From Marinisporobacter sp. (GTDB taxonomy: Bacteria; Bacillota; Clostridia; Peptostreptococcales; Thermotaleaceae), in the NCBI GenBank assembly GCA_025210395.1, contig JAOARV010000039.1:1-58197 (forward strand): a stretch of DNA of 58,197 nt. The letters are read 5' to 3'. The notes beneath the pieces were generated by a model. It saw only the letters and a program-made list of their open reading frames with translations, searched no databases and was not told the DNA's origin. Made by a program: the position numbers and the translations under genes. Below are positions 8,872-18,094 of this stretch, piece after piece. The stretch's first letter is position 1, and every line of letters starts with the position of its first letter.

Positions 8872-9486
8872 ATGATTGGTTATCTTATACAAGGATTTAT
8901 GCTAGGACTTGCTTATGTAGCACCTATAGGAATGCAAAATCTTTATGTGATCAATACAGCTATTAGTAAAGATAGAGTAAGAGCTTATCAAGTTGCTTTT
9001 ATCACATCATTTTTTGATATTTCTCTTGCTATAGCGTGTTTCTTTGGAATGGGTGTGTTGATGGAAAAATCGCAAATGCTAAGAGGTGTCATACTGCTTA
9101 TTGGAAGCTTGGTTGTTATATATATAGGTATTGGTTTTATACGAAGTAAGGTAGAAACAAGAAATGATGTGGATGTAAACAAATCCTTGATACAAGTAGT
9201 TATTACTTGTTTTACAGTTACTTGGATGAATCCACAGGCATTAATTGATGGATCATTACTATTGGGAGGATTTCGTGCATCCCTTCCAATTGAAGCTTCA
9301 AAGATGTTTATTATGGGTGTATGTTTAGCTTCATTATCTTGGTTTACAGGAGTCACTACAATCGTTTCAATTTTCAGGAATAATTTTAATAATAAAGTGA
9401 TTCAATGGATCAATATAATTTGTGGTGGAATAATCATCTATTATGGATTAAAGCTTTTATATACTTTTGTTCAGATGATAAGATAA
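8872..9486 (+). CDS. LysE family amino acid exporter
   Basis: This 204-residue integral membrane protein of the LysE/ArgO family exports basic or other amino acids. About six hydrophobic segments are visible. The family start GFMLGLAYVAPIGMQNLYV includes the conserved P-x-G-x-Q, and the second conserved segment is VTWMNPQALIDG. The length matches LysE (about 200). GGGAGG lies eight bases before the ATG. The lost MocR-like gene just upstream was perhaps its regulator. A parS-like site and a terminator follow. The actual substrate is not determinable. Confidence 0.88.
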   Translation: MIGYLIQGFMLGLAYVAPIGMQNLYVINTAISKDRVRAYQVAFITSFFDISLAIACFFGMGVLMEKSQMLRGVILLIGSLVVIYIGIGFIRSKVETRNDVDVNKSLIQVVITCFTVTWMNPQALIDGSLLLGGFRASLPIEASKMFIMGVCLASLSWFTGVTTIVSIFRNNFNNKVIQWINIICGGIIIYYGLKLLYTFVQMIR

Positions 9487-9490
9487 TAAA

Positions 9491-9506
9491 TGTTTCACGT
9501 GAAAAA
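9491..9506. promoter_or_regulatory. parS centromere site (ParB/Spo0J binding)
   Basis: TGTTTCACGTGAAAAA matches the bacterial parS consensus TGTTTCACGTGAAACA at 15 of 16 positions. The only difference is position 15, and the central TTTCACGTGAAA palindrome is intact. It lies four bases after lysE, in a gap before the terminator. parS sites cluster near the replication origin, so this suggests an origin-proximal location. Confidence 0.75.
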
Positions 9507-9516
9507 GAAAAAATTA

Positions 9517-9539
9517 AACCACCACATGAAGTGGTGGTT
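9517..9539. terminator. bidirectional terminator
   Basis: A perfect 9-bp stem (AACCACCAC / GTGGTGGTT) with a 5-base loop sits between the convergent lysE and lipoprotein genes. Confidence 0.75.
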
Positions 9540-9545
9540 ATTAAG

Positions 9546-10082
9546 TTAAGATATTCCCATTGTTAAAAGCTCTAGATGCCAAGTATCATCTTTATAAGTA
9601 GCTTTATATTCTGGAAAAACTGCTCCTAAGTTGCCAAACCAAGAAGTAGCTACAATGATAGCTTCTTTATGATTATACTCTTCAACACTTATGGATAATA
9701 GGGTTCCATCTATAGTGCGTTGTAAATTACCTTGATCGTCATATTTAAACTTGGCATTATCATTTTTAACTTCTTCAAAAGCATATACATTTGAAGATAA
9801 AACAGAAAGATCTTTTAATACTTTATTTTTAGCATCATCACTTAAACCTTCTAATTTATCTAATTTTACAGCTATAAATCCAGTACCACCATTTTCTTCT
9901 TTGAAAGCAGCTTTCATAGCGGATACATAGAGGTTTATTTTTTTTCTTTCTTCAGAACTAATTTCTTGTGTATCATTTTTTGTTTCTGTAGGGTTTTGAG
10001 GGGTTATAGGTTTTGTTGAAGTACACCCTATGACAAATGAAGTAACGATGCATATGAATAGTGCTAGTATTATCTTTTTCAT
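9546..10082 (-). CDS. lipoprotein of unknown function
   Basis: This 178-residue protein has a lipoprotein signal peptide ending VIGC (lipobox) and then a polar Thr/Pro/Asn-rich linker. The folded part is about 130 residues (EERKKINLYVSAMKAAFKEE at its start, DDTWHLELLTMGIS at its end). I do not recognise the family. It is transcribed from its own region on the minus strand, about 100 bases after the histidine kinase gene on the same strand. Co-transcription with the kinase is possible, and the lipoprotein could serve as an extracytoplasmic partner, but nothing shows this directly. Confidence 0.7.
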   Translation of the reverse strand: MKKIILALFICIVTSFVIGCTSTKPITPQNPTETKNDTQEISSEERKKINLYVSAMKAAFKEENGGTGFIAVKLDKLEGLSDDAKNKVLKDLSVLSSNVYAFEEVKNDNAKFKYDDQGNLQRTIDGTLLSISVEEYNHKEAIIVATSWFGNLGAVFPEYKATYKDDTWHLELLTMGIS

Positions 10083-10183
10083 TAATATCTCCTCCTAATA
10101 AAGTTTTAATATTATATTAGACGGTTTCCTTTGATATTTTGTTCCAGATAATTTTGATTTATTTAAAAATTGGATAATCCCTT

Positions 10184-12154
10184 TTATGAATAAATATCGG
10201 AAAACTCTACTTTTATTTTTTCGTCATTGATGTTTTTTGAAAAATCGTCTTTTGGTGGAGGGGGATCGTTTTCAGGAACAAATTTTACTGGTAATGTAAT
10301 AATAAATTCTGTTCCTTTTCCATATTTACTTTTTACAGAAATACTTCCACCATGCATAGTAACTAAGGATTTAACAAGAGATAATCCTATTCCACTTCCT
10401 TCGTGACTTCGGCTCAAGATAGGATCTACTTGCTTAAATCTTTCAAAGATCTTTTCTATTTTGTCCTCTGGAATCCCAATACCCGTATCTTTTACAGAAA
10501 TTTCTATTTTGTTATTTTTATCATAAATATTGACTTCTATTTGGTCTTTAGGGTTAGTAAATTTTACTGCATTCGAAATAATATTGAGCATAATTCTTTC
10601 AAGCTTTTCTTCATCGAACGCCATAAATTTTTCTTCCGTATCTGTATCGAATATAATGATTCTTTCTTTACTTTCTATATATTCAACGGTAGATAGAGTA
10701 ATATTTTCAACAACCTCTACAATATTGTTGTTTTTTAAATGTAGCTCCATATAACCCGAATCTATTTTTGTAAGATCAATTAAATTATTGACTAATCGCA
10801 AAAGACGGTAGCAATTTTGATTGATGATATGTATATGATTATTAAATTTATTAGCAACAATAGGTTTATGTCCATTTTTTCCATAAAGAGAAAATAATTG
10901 TGATGTTGATAAAATTATGTTGATAGGAGTTTTTAATTCATGAGATATATTTGAAAAAAATTCTGTTTTTATATGATCTTGTTCAATGACTTCTTGTAAT
11001 AACCTTTTATTTTCCGACAGCATATGATTAAAGCTGTTGGATAATATGCCAATTTCATCTTTGCTAGTTATATCAGAATGAACAGATAGGTCCCCTTTAC
11101 TCACAGATTCCATATAATTTTTCAATTTGTTAAGAGGTTCTACCAATGTACTTGCAACAAATAAAGAAACAAGTACACATATAAGGGAAACTAAAATCCC
11201 TATCAATAATGTTGTTTTTAAAATAGACATAGAAGAAGATTTTAAATCATCATAAGGGGCTGTTGCAATAATGTATAAATCCCAAGGCTCAAAATACTTG
11301 TAAGAAGCCATTTTATAAATCCCTTGAAATTCGTATTCGAGAATACCGCTTTTGCTTTTGAAAATTTCTTGAGAAAAAGCAAAGGAGGATAGATTTTCTC
11401 CTTTGATCTTTGGATGAAGAAGAACATCTCCTTTCGAATTCATTACATAAACATAGCCTGTTTTTCCAATTTTAATATGGCTCAATGTTTTTTCTAAATA
11501 AGGGTTGATCCCTTTATAACCTAGAGCAACAGCACCTATAACATTATTTCTTTTATCAAGTAGGGGTTGATATCCTGTTATTAGCCAATCGTTATTTATT
11601 AAATGGCTTCCATAATAAGTTTCTTTGTTGATGATTTTATTATAGATAGTGTGATCAATCAGATTGTCATCATTATCAGAATGATTATAAATAGATAGTT
11701 TTGTTCCTATAGCTCTTTTACCATTAAATTTTAGACTTGTAGAAACTCTTATTAATTGATTATCGTGAAGTAAAAATATAGAATAAATTGCTCCAATAGA
11801 TTTTTCTATTTTTGGAGCAAGAGCTGTATTTAAAGTTAAATTAGTGTTACCAGCATATAATGTAGGAAGTATATAGTTGCCCACTTGAACTTTTTTGTCA
11901 TAATCTATTCGTATTTCTCCTAGATTATTTAACAAATCTTCTATATAATGCAAATCGGTCCATACTTTTTCAGAGAGAAGGTCGTTTCGAACACTTACCA
12001 TATTATGAATTAATTCTACAGTTCCTTGGTTTTTTTCAGTTACTTCACGAAAAACGGCGCTGTGAGATTTATTTCCTATCAAGAAGCCTAGTATACTTAC
12101 TGAAAATACAATCAATAATACATAACTGATAATTAATTTGGACTTGATACTCAT
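10184..12154 (-). CDS. membrane sensor histidine kinase with Cache domain
   Basis: This 656-residue hybrid-free histidine kinase has TM1 at about 7-27 and an extracellular Cache-type ligand domain at about 30-310 (VIGAVALGYKGINPYLEKTL, GKTGYVYVMNSKGDVLLHP). TM2 is at about 313-335 and HAMP at 336-390. The HisKA dimerisation helix carries phospho-acceptor H405 (FFSNISHELKTP). A HATPase domain with N, G1 (DTGIGIPEDKIEKIFERF) and G2 (GSGIGLSLVKSLV) boxes completes it. All catalytic boxes are intact. No response regulator gene is adjacent, so it is an orphan kinase, a common arrangement in sporulating Clostridia where such kinases can feed Spo0A. That last link is inference. Confidence 0.88.
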   Translation of the reverse strand: MSIKSKLIISYVLLIVFSVSILGFLIGNKSHSAVFREVTEKNQGTVELIHNMVSVRNDLLSEKVWTDLHYIEDLLNNLGEIRIDYDKKVQVGNYILPTLYAGNTNLTLNTALAPKIEKSIGAIYSIFLLHDNQLIRVSTSLKFNGKRAIGTKLSIYNHSDNDDNLIDHTIYNKIINKETYYGSHLINNDWLITGYQPLLDKRNNVIGAVALGYKGINPYLEKTLSHIKIGKTGYVYVMNSKGDVLLHPKIKGENLSSFAFSQEIFKSKSGILEYEFQGIYKMASYKYFEPWDLYIIATAPYDDLKSSSMSILKTTLLIGILVSLICVLVSLFVASTLVEPLNKLKNYMESVSKGDLSVHSDITSKDEIGILSNSFNHMLSENKRLLQEVIEQDHIKTEFFSNISHELKTPINIILSTSQLFSLYGKNGHKPIVANKFNNHIHIINQNCYRLLRLVNNLIDLTKIDSGYMELHLKNNNIVEVVENITLSTVEYIESKERIIIFDTDTEEKFMAFDEEKLERIMLNIISNAVKFTNPKDQIEVNIYDKNNKIEISVKDTGIGIPEDKIEKIFERFKQVDPILSRSHEGSGIGLSLVKSLVTMHGGSISVKSKYGKGTEFIITLPVKFVPENDPPPPKDDFSKNINDEKIKVEFSDIYS

Positions 12155-12647
12155 AAAGTTTTCCTCTGCTTTCTATTAGTTAGGATTAAAAGGTGGATAG
12201 TTCCTTTTTTTAACATTCTACATATTACTACAAAATCCTTTTAACAATAGGAAGATAAAAGGCTTTATTTTTGATAAAATAGATTAAAAGATGAAAGGCG
12301 TGAAAAGATTGAAATTAGGAAAAGATTTTTATATAAAAAATAGTCTATTCATGTCTAAAAAAGATAAACAGAGCAGAAGGGGGCTTTGTTTATTTTTTTA
12401 GGGTACGGCGACTATTGGTGTAAAATAGGGATACTTGATAAATACTGTGAAAAACATAGGATTTTATCCTGGTTGGAAGACAATAAAGGATGATTTTAAG
12501 AAAATAATGTATACATATGGAAAAAATATTCAAAATTTTTTATAATAGAATTAAAGCATAAGAAAATTTTGGTATACTAAACAAAAATTTCAATATGTGT
12601 TTCATGTAATTGTCTTTTAAAAGTAGATTTTTAGAGGGGGAATTCAT
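12155..12647. other. 493-base divergent gap with a promoter for the racemase
   Basis: No intact gene is visible. A start-less open stretch of about 40 codons near 12383-12493 contains GYGDYWCKIGILDKYCEKH and is preceded out of frame by MSKKDKQSRRG. It may be a frameshifted remnant, but I recognise no family. The right part holds a likely promoter (TTAAAG, 16 bases, TATACT) at 12551-12578 for the racemase gene. Confidence 0.4.
12551..12578 (+). promoter_or_regulatory. likely sigma-A promoter of the racemase gene
   Basis: TATACT at 12573 has a weak -35 (TTAAAG) 16 bases upstream. It lies about 70 bases before the ATG. Confidence 0.45.
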
Positions 12648-13754
12648 ATGTGTCAATGTATTGAACAAAAGCAAAAATATCCTATATTACAAGTTAATTT
12701 AAAGAAAATCTATGAAAATGTAAAATGTACGGTGGATCTATGTAATGGAAAGGGCATTCGTATTGCTGGCGTAGTAAAAGGGGTCAATGGATTATTTCCA
12801 GTAGTTGATCAATTTGTCAAAGCTGGATGTAAATATATTGCTAGTTCAAGAGTAGATCAAATGATTAGATTAAAAGGAGCTGGAATAAATTTACCCATGA
12901 TGTTGATTCGCATTCCTATGTTTAGTGAAATTGATGAATTAGTAAAGCATGTAGATAGTAGTTTAAATTCAGAGTTAGAAACATTAAATCAAATTGAACA
13001 AACATGTAAAGCTCAAGGGAAAAAACATGGTGTTGTTTTGATGTTTGACCTTGGAGATTTAAGAGAAGGATTTGTTGATGAAGATGAGTTTATGGATATG
13101 GCTGTATATGTAGAGAATACTCTTGAGAATGTAGATTTACTTGGTGTTGGAACGAACCTTGGATGCTATGGCTCTATAAAGCCGACAGAAGAAAATCTTG
13201 GGAAACTTTGTGATATAGCAGAAAAAATAGAAGAAAAAATAAATAGAAAACTAGAGATTATATCTGGTGGAGCTACGAGTACCCTTCCCCTTATTATAGA
13301 TGGAAAAATCCCTGAAAAAGTCAATCATTTAAGAATCGGAGAAGGAATGCTTTTAGCAAAGGATTTAGATGATCTATGGAAAATAGATATGAGCCATATG
13401 CATCAAGATACATTTGTTTTAAAGGCACAGGTGGTAGAGGTAAAGGACAAACCTACTTATCCTATTGGAGAAATATTTATTGATGCTTTTGGAAAAACAC
13501 CTACCTATGAGGATAAAGGAATAAGAAAAAGGGCTTTATTAGCTGTTGGAAAACAAGATTTTGTTATGCATGATAAATTAATTCCTCAAAAAGAAGGTAT
13601 TGAAATCATTGGAAGTAGTAGTGATCATTTGATTGTAGATATTCATGGATGTAATGAAGAAATAAAAATAGGAGATATTCTTGACTTTGAGATGTATTAT
13701 CCACCGATGCTTTATTTAAGTGGGTCGCCATCTGTAGAAAAAGTATATATATAA
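12648..13754 (+). CDS. orr: PLP-dependent ornithine (alanine-type) racemase
   Basis: This 368-residue fold-type III PLP racemase of the alanine racemase superfamily most resembles ornithine racemase of amino-acid-fermenting Clostridia, which makes D-ornithine for the oxidative ornithine pathway. The PLP lysine is K44 in AGVVKGVNG. Other marks are LMFDLGDLREGF, SGGATSTLPL (phosphate binding), HLRIGEGMLL, PIGEIFIDAFGKTPTYEDKG and SSSDHLIVDIHG. GAGGGG precedes the ATG. The downstream D-ornithine aminomutase genes (oraSE) are absent here. A role as a general racemase is therefore possible, and the symbol is given for the family rather than as proof of substrate. Confidence 0.75.
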   Translation: MCQCIEQKQKYPILQVNLKKIYENVKCTVDLCNGKGIRIAGVVKGVNGLFPVVDQFVKAGCKYIASSRVDQMIRLKGAGINLPMMLIRIPMFSEIDELVKHVDSSLNSELETLNQIEQTCKAQGKKHGVVLMFDLGDLREGFVDEDEFMDMAVYVENTLENVDLLGVGTNLGCYGSIKPTEENLGKLCDIAEKIEEKINRKLEIISGGATSTLPLIIDGKIPEKVNHLRIGEGMLLAKDLDDLWKIDMSHMHQDTFVLKAQVVEVKDKPTYPIGEIFIDAFGKTPTYEDKGIRKRALLAVGKQDFVMHDKLIPQKEGIEIIGSSSDHLIVDIHGCNEEIKIGDILDFEMYYPPMLYLSGSPSVEKVYI

Positions 13755-13808
13755 TAAAGGGAATGTTAGGAAAATATATTTTGTGATTGTCACTACATTT
13801 TTAATCAA

Positions 13809-13858
13809 AAGGCATTTTATCAAAATCTTGAAATTACTCAATTTTGATAAAATGCCTT
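13809..13858. terminator. strong bidirectional terminator
   Basis: A perfect 18-bp inverted repeat (arm AAGGCATTTTATCAAAAT) with a 14-base loop separates the convergent racemase and symporter genes. Confidence 0.8.
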
Positions 13859-13899
13859 AAGTATTTTTAGGATCTATTTTCTATTTTTCCATATCATGT

Positions 13900-15339
13900 T
13901 TATAGCTTCATGCTTTTTTTTCTTTCTTCCCAGCACTCCACATTTGTAAGTCCAGGAATGTTATCTACATAAAATACGGGATCTTTTCCTGCGTTCTTTT
14001 GATCTACATAATCCTTTAAAGCAGCAAAAGCAATTTTTCCAAGCATTGCAATAGCAATTAGGTTAGTTACAGCCATCATTCCCATGAAAAGGTCTGCCAT
14101 ATCCCAAACGATTTGGATAGAAGAGATAGATCCCCATAGAACCATTAATGATACAGCGACTCTGTAGACAAGTAACCAAGTTTTATTTCCGCTCATAAAT
14201 TCGATATTCGATTCACCATAATAGTAATTTCCGATAATAGAACTAAATGCAAATAGTAGGATACAGACAGCGATAAATGTATTTGCCCAAGGACCCACTT
14301 GAGAGCTTAGAGCTGTTTGTGTAAGCTGAATACCTGTTAAATCTCCGTTTGTATAAGCTCCTGATAAGATCACAACAAATGCAGTTGCACTACAGATTAA
14401 TAAGGTATCTGTAAATACTCCTAGTGTTTGAATAAGTCCTTGCTTTACAGGGTGAGTTACTTCAGCAGTTGCAGCAGCATTTGGCGCACTACCCATACCT
14501 GCTTCATTTGAGAATAGACCTCGCTTGATTCCTTGCATAAGAGCTTGCTTCATAGCTATACCAGCAGCCCCTCCAACAGCAGCTTTAACTCCAAATGCAC
14601 TGCTGAAAATTAAAGCTAATAAAGATGGAATCTGAGCAGCGTTCTTAATAAGAACAAATGCAGCAACTAATACATAAGCAATTGCCATAACAGGTACGAT
14701 TGCTTCAGCAACTTTTGCAATTCTTTTAACTCCACCAAATATGATAATTGCTGTCAGGATCATTAATCCTAGTCCTACCATCCATCTTTGAAGACCAAAT
14801 GCTTGTTCAAAAGCAAGAGAAATGGTATTTGATTGTGCAGCGTTAAATACTAAACCAAAGCATAAAGTGATTAAAATAGAGAATAATATTCCCATCCATC
14901 TCATGTTTAAGGCTTTTTCCATATAGTATGCAGGACCACCTCTATAGCTGTCTCGATCCTTTACCTTGTAAATTTGAGCTAAAGTACTTTCTACAAAGCT
15001 TGAACCAGCACCGATTAAAGCGATAACCCACATCCAAAATACAGCTCCAGGACCACCAATAGAGATGGCAATAGCTACCCCTGCAAGGTTTCCAGTACCA
15101 ACACGAGATGCAGTACTAATACAAAATGCCTGAAAGGACGAAACTCCCTTTTTTTCTTTGTTTGTAACAGATTTACTAGCACCTTCCGTAAGAAGTCTAA
15201 ACATTTCTCCGAACAATCTAAATTGTACGAACTTTGTTTTTACAGTGAAATAAAGACCAAGACCAATTAGCATATAAATAAGTACATAAGACCATAGTAG
15301 GGTGTTTCCAGCACCAACTACTTTGTTTAAAAAATCCAT
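13900..15339 (-). CDS. AGCS-family sodium:alanine/glycine (probably glutamine) symporter
   Basis: This 479-residue integral membrane carrier of the alanine/glycine:cation symporter family has about ten or eleven hydrophobic segments. It carries the family signatures GTGNLAGVAIAISIGGPGAV and NEAGMGSAPNAAATA, plus WMWVIALIGAGSSFVESTLA. It takes up a small neutral amino acid with Na+. It lies 247 bases downstream of glutaminase on the same strand. In Bacillus the homologous pair (glsA-glnT) handles glutamine, so glutamine is the likely substrate here. A GGAGCG site precedes the start. No second -24/-12 element was found in the gap, so read-through from the glutaminase promoter is likely. Confidence 0.88.
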   Translation of the reverse strand: MDFLNKVVGAGNTLLWSYVLIYMLIGLGLYFTVKTKFVQFRLFGEMFRLLTEGASKSVTNKEKKGVSSFQAFCISTASRVGTGNLAGVAIAISIGGPGAVFWMWVIALIGAGSSFVESTLAQIYKVKDRDSYRGGPAYYMEKALNMRWMGILFSILITLCFGLVFNAAQSNTISLAFEQAFGLQRWMVGLGLMILTAIIIFGGVKRIAKVAEAIVPVMAIAYVLVAAFVLIKNAAQIPSLLALIFSSAFGVKAAVGGAAGIAMKQALMQGIKRGLFSNEAGMGSAPNAAATAEVTHPVKQGLIQTLGVFTDTLLICSATAFVVILSGAYTNGDLTGIQLTQTALSSQVGPWANTFIAVCILLFAFSSIIGNYYYGESNIEFMSGNKTWLLVYRVAVSLMVLWGSISSIQIVWDMADLFMGMMAVTNLIAIAMLGKIAFAALKDYVDQKNAGKDPVFYVDNIPGLTNVECWEERKKSMKL

Positions 15340-15586
15340 TAAAACACGCTCCTTTTTTATATTTTTTTATTCTCTATTAGGAAGATGGAGAGCATAATAC
15401 GATTATAAGTTATGAAGTTGAAAATTAAGAATACTGTTTTCCATATACCTATAGAGTTATAAACAGCCTTTAGGCTATTGTAAGCTTAAAAAATGATATA
15501 GATCAATAAATACAAAGCAAAATAGGATTAACATAAATTGGATGTTTAGCTTGTTGATCTATAAGATCCTTTGAGAAGAAATAACT

Positions 15587-16504
15587 TTAAAAGATGCTAA
15601 GATTTAATTTTTCTGAAAGCTCTTCTAAAACCTTTTTTCCACCGATACTATTGCCACTTTCATCAAGGGCAGGACCTACTACAGCAATGCCCATTTTTTT
15701 TGGAACAACACTCATAATGCATCCACCAACACCACTTTTTGAAGGGGTTCCAATGTTTACTGCAAATTCTCCAGAAGCATCATATAAGCCACAAGTCATC
15801 ATAAGAGCCTGTACCATTTGATTTACTTTCTCTGGAACAAGTCGTTCTTCTGACCAAGGAGCAATTCCTCCATTGGCAATGACAGAAGCCATTCTAGAAA
15901 CATCCTTCACTGTAACTTCAACAGAACATAATTTAAAATAAGCATCTAATACATCCTCTACATCTCTTTCAATAATGTTTGCTCCCTTCAAATAGTAAGC
16001 AATAGCTCTATTTGTATTTCCTGTAAGCTTTTCAGATTGGTATACATTGAAATTCACTTGAATATGAGGATTGTTTGCCATTTTCTTCATCATTCCAAGG
16101 ACACGTTCAAATTTTTCAATCCCATTATCTCCAGCAACTAAAGATGTGCAAACGATTGCTCCAGCGTTAATAAAGGGATTTAAAGGCTTATGAGAATGTC
16201 TTGTTTCTAACTTGATAATAGAATTAAATGGATCAGAAGAAGGCTCTGTTCCAATCTTAGAAAATACAGTTTCTTTTCCTTTGTCCATTAATGCACAAAT
16301 AAGGGTGATAATTTTTGAAACACTTTGGATGGTAAAGGGGGTTTCATAATCTCCAGCACAAAATTCATTACATTCTAAATCAAAAATATGAATACCTAAA
16401 GCATCTGGATTAGCTTTTGCAAGTTCGGGAATATAAGATGCCACTTTACCATGCTTTGTCCAGCGTTTATGATTATTTATCACTGTTTTGAGTAAATTTT
16501 CCAT
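15587..16504 (-). CDS. glsA: glutaminase A
   Basis: This 305-residue serine-dependent glutaminase of the beta-lactamase-like fold converts glutamine to glutamate and ammonia in the cytoplasm. The catalytic SxxK is S61-V-S-K64 in FTIQSVSKI. Further family blocks are GTEPSSDPFNSI, PLNPFINAGAI, YLKGANIIERDVEDVLDAYF and GTPSKSGVGGCIMSVVP. The length is typical. A GAGGAGTG site precedes the ATG. A sigma54 promoter lies about 67 bases upstream of the start. The gene sits between its probable regulator pair and a symporter, making a glutamine uptake and use module. Confidence 0.95.
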   Translation of the reverse strand: MENLLKTVINNHKRWTKHGKVASYIPELAKANPDALGIHIFDLECNEFCAGDYETPFTIQSVSKIITLICALMDKGKETVFSKIGTEPSSDPFNSIIKLETRHSHKPLNPFINAGAIVCTSLVAGDNGIEKFERVLGMMKKMANNPHIQVNFNVYQSEKLTGNTNRAIAYYLKGANIIERDVEDVLDAYFKLCSVEVTVKDVSRMASVIANGGIAPWSEERLVPEKVNQMVQALMMTCGLYDASGEFAVNIGTPSKSGVGGCIMSVVPKKMGIAVVGPALDESGNSIGGKKVLEELSEKLNLSIF

Positions 16505-16570
16505 GTAGTGTCACTCCTCTTGATAGGATCTTCTAAATGTTAAAAAACTTAATAATTATCTAAACAAACA

Positions 16571-16587
16571 AGCAAAATGCATGCCAA
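16571..16587 (-). promoter_or_regulatory. sigma54 (-24/-12) promoter of glsA
   Basis: On the minus strand TTGGCATGCATTTTGCT matches the consensus TTGGCACG-N4-TTGCW. It has GG and GC separated by exactly 10 bases and only one mismatch in the -24 block. The predicted start is near 16560, about 56 bases before the glsA ATG. The gene immediately upstream encodes a sigma54-dependent activator. Confidence 0.85.
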
Positions 16588-16669
16588 TAGAATATTTTGA
16601 TAATGAATGAAAAATAGTTTATAAAATGCGAGTTTCGAAGTTTTACTAAGATTCTATAAATACAGACAC

Positions 16670-16724
16670 GTTCGTTTATGCACAAAAAAACGTGCGAAAA
16701 CGAACAAAATGTTCGAATTTGCAC
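16670..16724. promoter_or_regulatory. three 14-bp enhancer boxes (candidate activator sites) overlapping a terminator
   Basis: Three related 14-mers occur: GTTCGTTTATGCAC (16670-16683, direct), GTGCGAAAACGAAC (16692-16705, inverted) and GTTCGAATTTGCAC (16711-16724, direct). They share the pattern GTTCG-N5-GCAC with centres 22 and 19 bases apart. They lie about 110-165 bases upstream of the predicted glsA start, the usual place for enhancer sites of NtrC-type activators. The same DNA forms a hairpin (arms AAACGTGC / GCACGTTT with a T-run on the minus strand) right after the regulator's stop codon, so it probably also terminates the regulator transcript. Confidence 0.7.
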
Positions 16725-16726
16725 GT

Positions 16727-18094
16727 TTATTCAAAATATTTTTCAATTCTTCTTTTTAAAGCAAATCTAGAAATTCCTAAAAGCTTAGCAGCATTTGAAT
16801 GATTTCCTTTTGTTTGATGTAATGCTTTTTTGATATAGCGTTGCTCTATTTCTGACAATGTATTTTCTAATGAAAAACCAAAATTTAGTAGCGCATCCTG
16901 GGGGATAGGTTCATCTTTTAAAGTATTATTTCTTAGTTCAATGGGAAGATGATCTAGACTTAAAATTTTTGCATCATTTAATATAACCATTCTTTCTACT
17001 ACATTTTTTAATTCACGAACATTTCCAGGCCAATGATAATTTAAAAGCTGAACCTTTGCTCCTTCAGAAAATGCTACAAAGCTTTTTCGAAAACGATGGG
17101 AATAGATATTCAAGAAAAATTCTGCAATTTTTAATATATCTGCTTCCCTCTCTCTTAAAGGAGGGATTATAATAGGAACTACATTTAATCTATAATATAA
17201 ATCTTCTCTAAATTCTTTTTTTAAGATAGCTTCTTCAAGATTTTTATTTGTTGCTGCAATGATTCTAAGATTTACTTCTATAGATTCAAGACCTCCGATT
17301 CTTTTAAATTTTTTTGTTTCTAAAAATCGCAATAGCTTTGTTTGAATATCTAAAGGCATTTCTCCTAATTCATCTAAAAATAAAGTACCACCATCGGCAA
17401 GCTCTAAAAGACCTTTTTTACTTGAATTAGCTCCTGTAAAGGCATTTTTTTCAAATCCAAACAATTCACTTTCTAATAATTGACTAGGAATAGCTGCACA
17501 ATTGACACTAAGCATAAGGGAATCTTTTCTAGGGCTGTTATGGTGAATATAAGAAGCTACCATTTCCTTTCCTGTTCCTGTTTCACCTCGAATCAGGACC
17601 GTAACAGAATCGTTTTTTGCCAATATATCCATTTTTTCTAAAGTAGCCTGTATTAATGGATGATCGCCAATAAATTGATGCTGCTCCTTTGATTCTTTTT
17701 CTTGATAAAGTTGAAGCTTTTTTTTCATAGATTGATTTTTCATGGCTTTTGAAATAGATATATTGATTTCTTCTAGATCTAACGGCTTTTTTAAATAATC
17801 TATTGCCCCAAGCTTAATGGCTTTTATAGCTGTTTTGATATCTGCATAGGCAGTCATAATAATAATCTCAGCATAGTCGTCAATCTCTTTAATACTTTTA
17901 GCAATATCTAGCCCATTTTCGTTTTTTAATTTCATATCTAAAAGAATGATATCAGGACGAAAGCTGTATACTTTATGAATAGCTTCTTTTCCGTCTTTCG
18001 CTGTAGCTACATCATAATGAAAATCTAGTAGCCCTTCCTCTAAGGACAGTCGAATAATTTCTTCATCATCAATGATTAATACTTTTTTATTCAT
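16727..18094 (-). CDS. sigma54-dependent response regulator (NtrC type) for glutamine genes
   Basis: This 455-residue transcriptional activator has a receiver domain with phospho-acceptor D53 (DIILLDMKL). The AAA+ domain at about 140-375 has Walker A GETGTGKE, the sigma54-contact loop as NAFTGA (the first Gly of GAFTGA is Asn), Walker [12 protein letters not shown] and an arginine region [11 protein letters not shown] Fis-type helix-turn-helix ends the protein ([20 protein letters not shown]). The ATG at 18094 follows GGGGGAG at a good distance. It overlaps the 3' end of the sensor kinase gene by 8 bases, showing translational coupling. The nearest sigma54 promoter is that of glsA, its likely target. 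Confidence 0.92.
   Translation of the reverse strand: MNKKVLIIDDEEIIRLSLEEGLLDFHYDVATAKDGKEAIHKVYSFRPDIILLDMKLKNENGLDIAKSIKEIDDYAEIIIMTAYADIKTAIKAIKLGAIDYLKKPLDLEEINISISKAMKNQSMKKKLQLYQEKESKEQHQFIGDHPLIQATLEKMDILAKNDSVTVLIRGETGTGKEMVASYIHHNSPRKDSLMLSVNCAAIPSQLLESELFGFEKNAFTGANSSKKGLLELADGGTLFLDELGEMPLDIQTKLLRFLETKKFKRIGGLESIEVNLRIIAATNKNLEEAILKKEFREDLYYRLNVVPIIIPPLREREADILKIAEFFLNIYSHRFRKSFVAFSEGAKVQLLNYHWPGNVRELKNVVERMVILNDAKILSLDHLPIELRNNTLKDEPIPQDALLNFGFSLENTLSEIEQRYIKKALHQTKGNHSNAAKLLGISRFALKRRIEKYFE

Noticed and set aside
12340..12395. Small gene starting MSKKDKQSRRG
   Set aside because: No ribosome site, only 16 codons, and the following open stretch is in another frame. No similarity that I can name.
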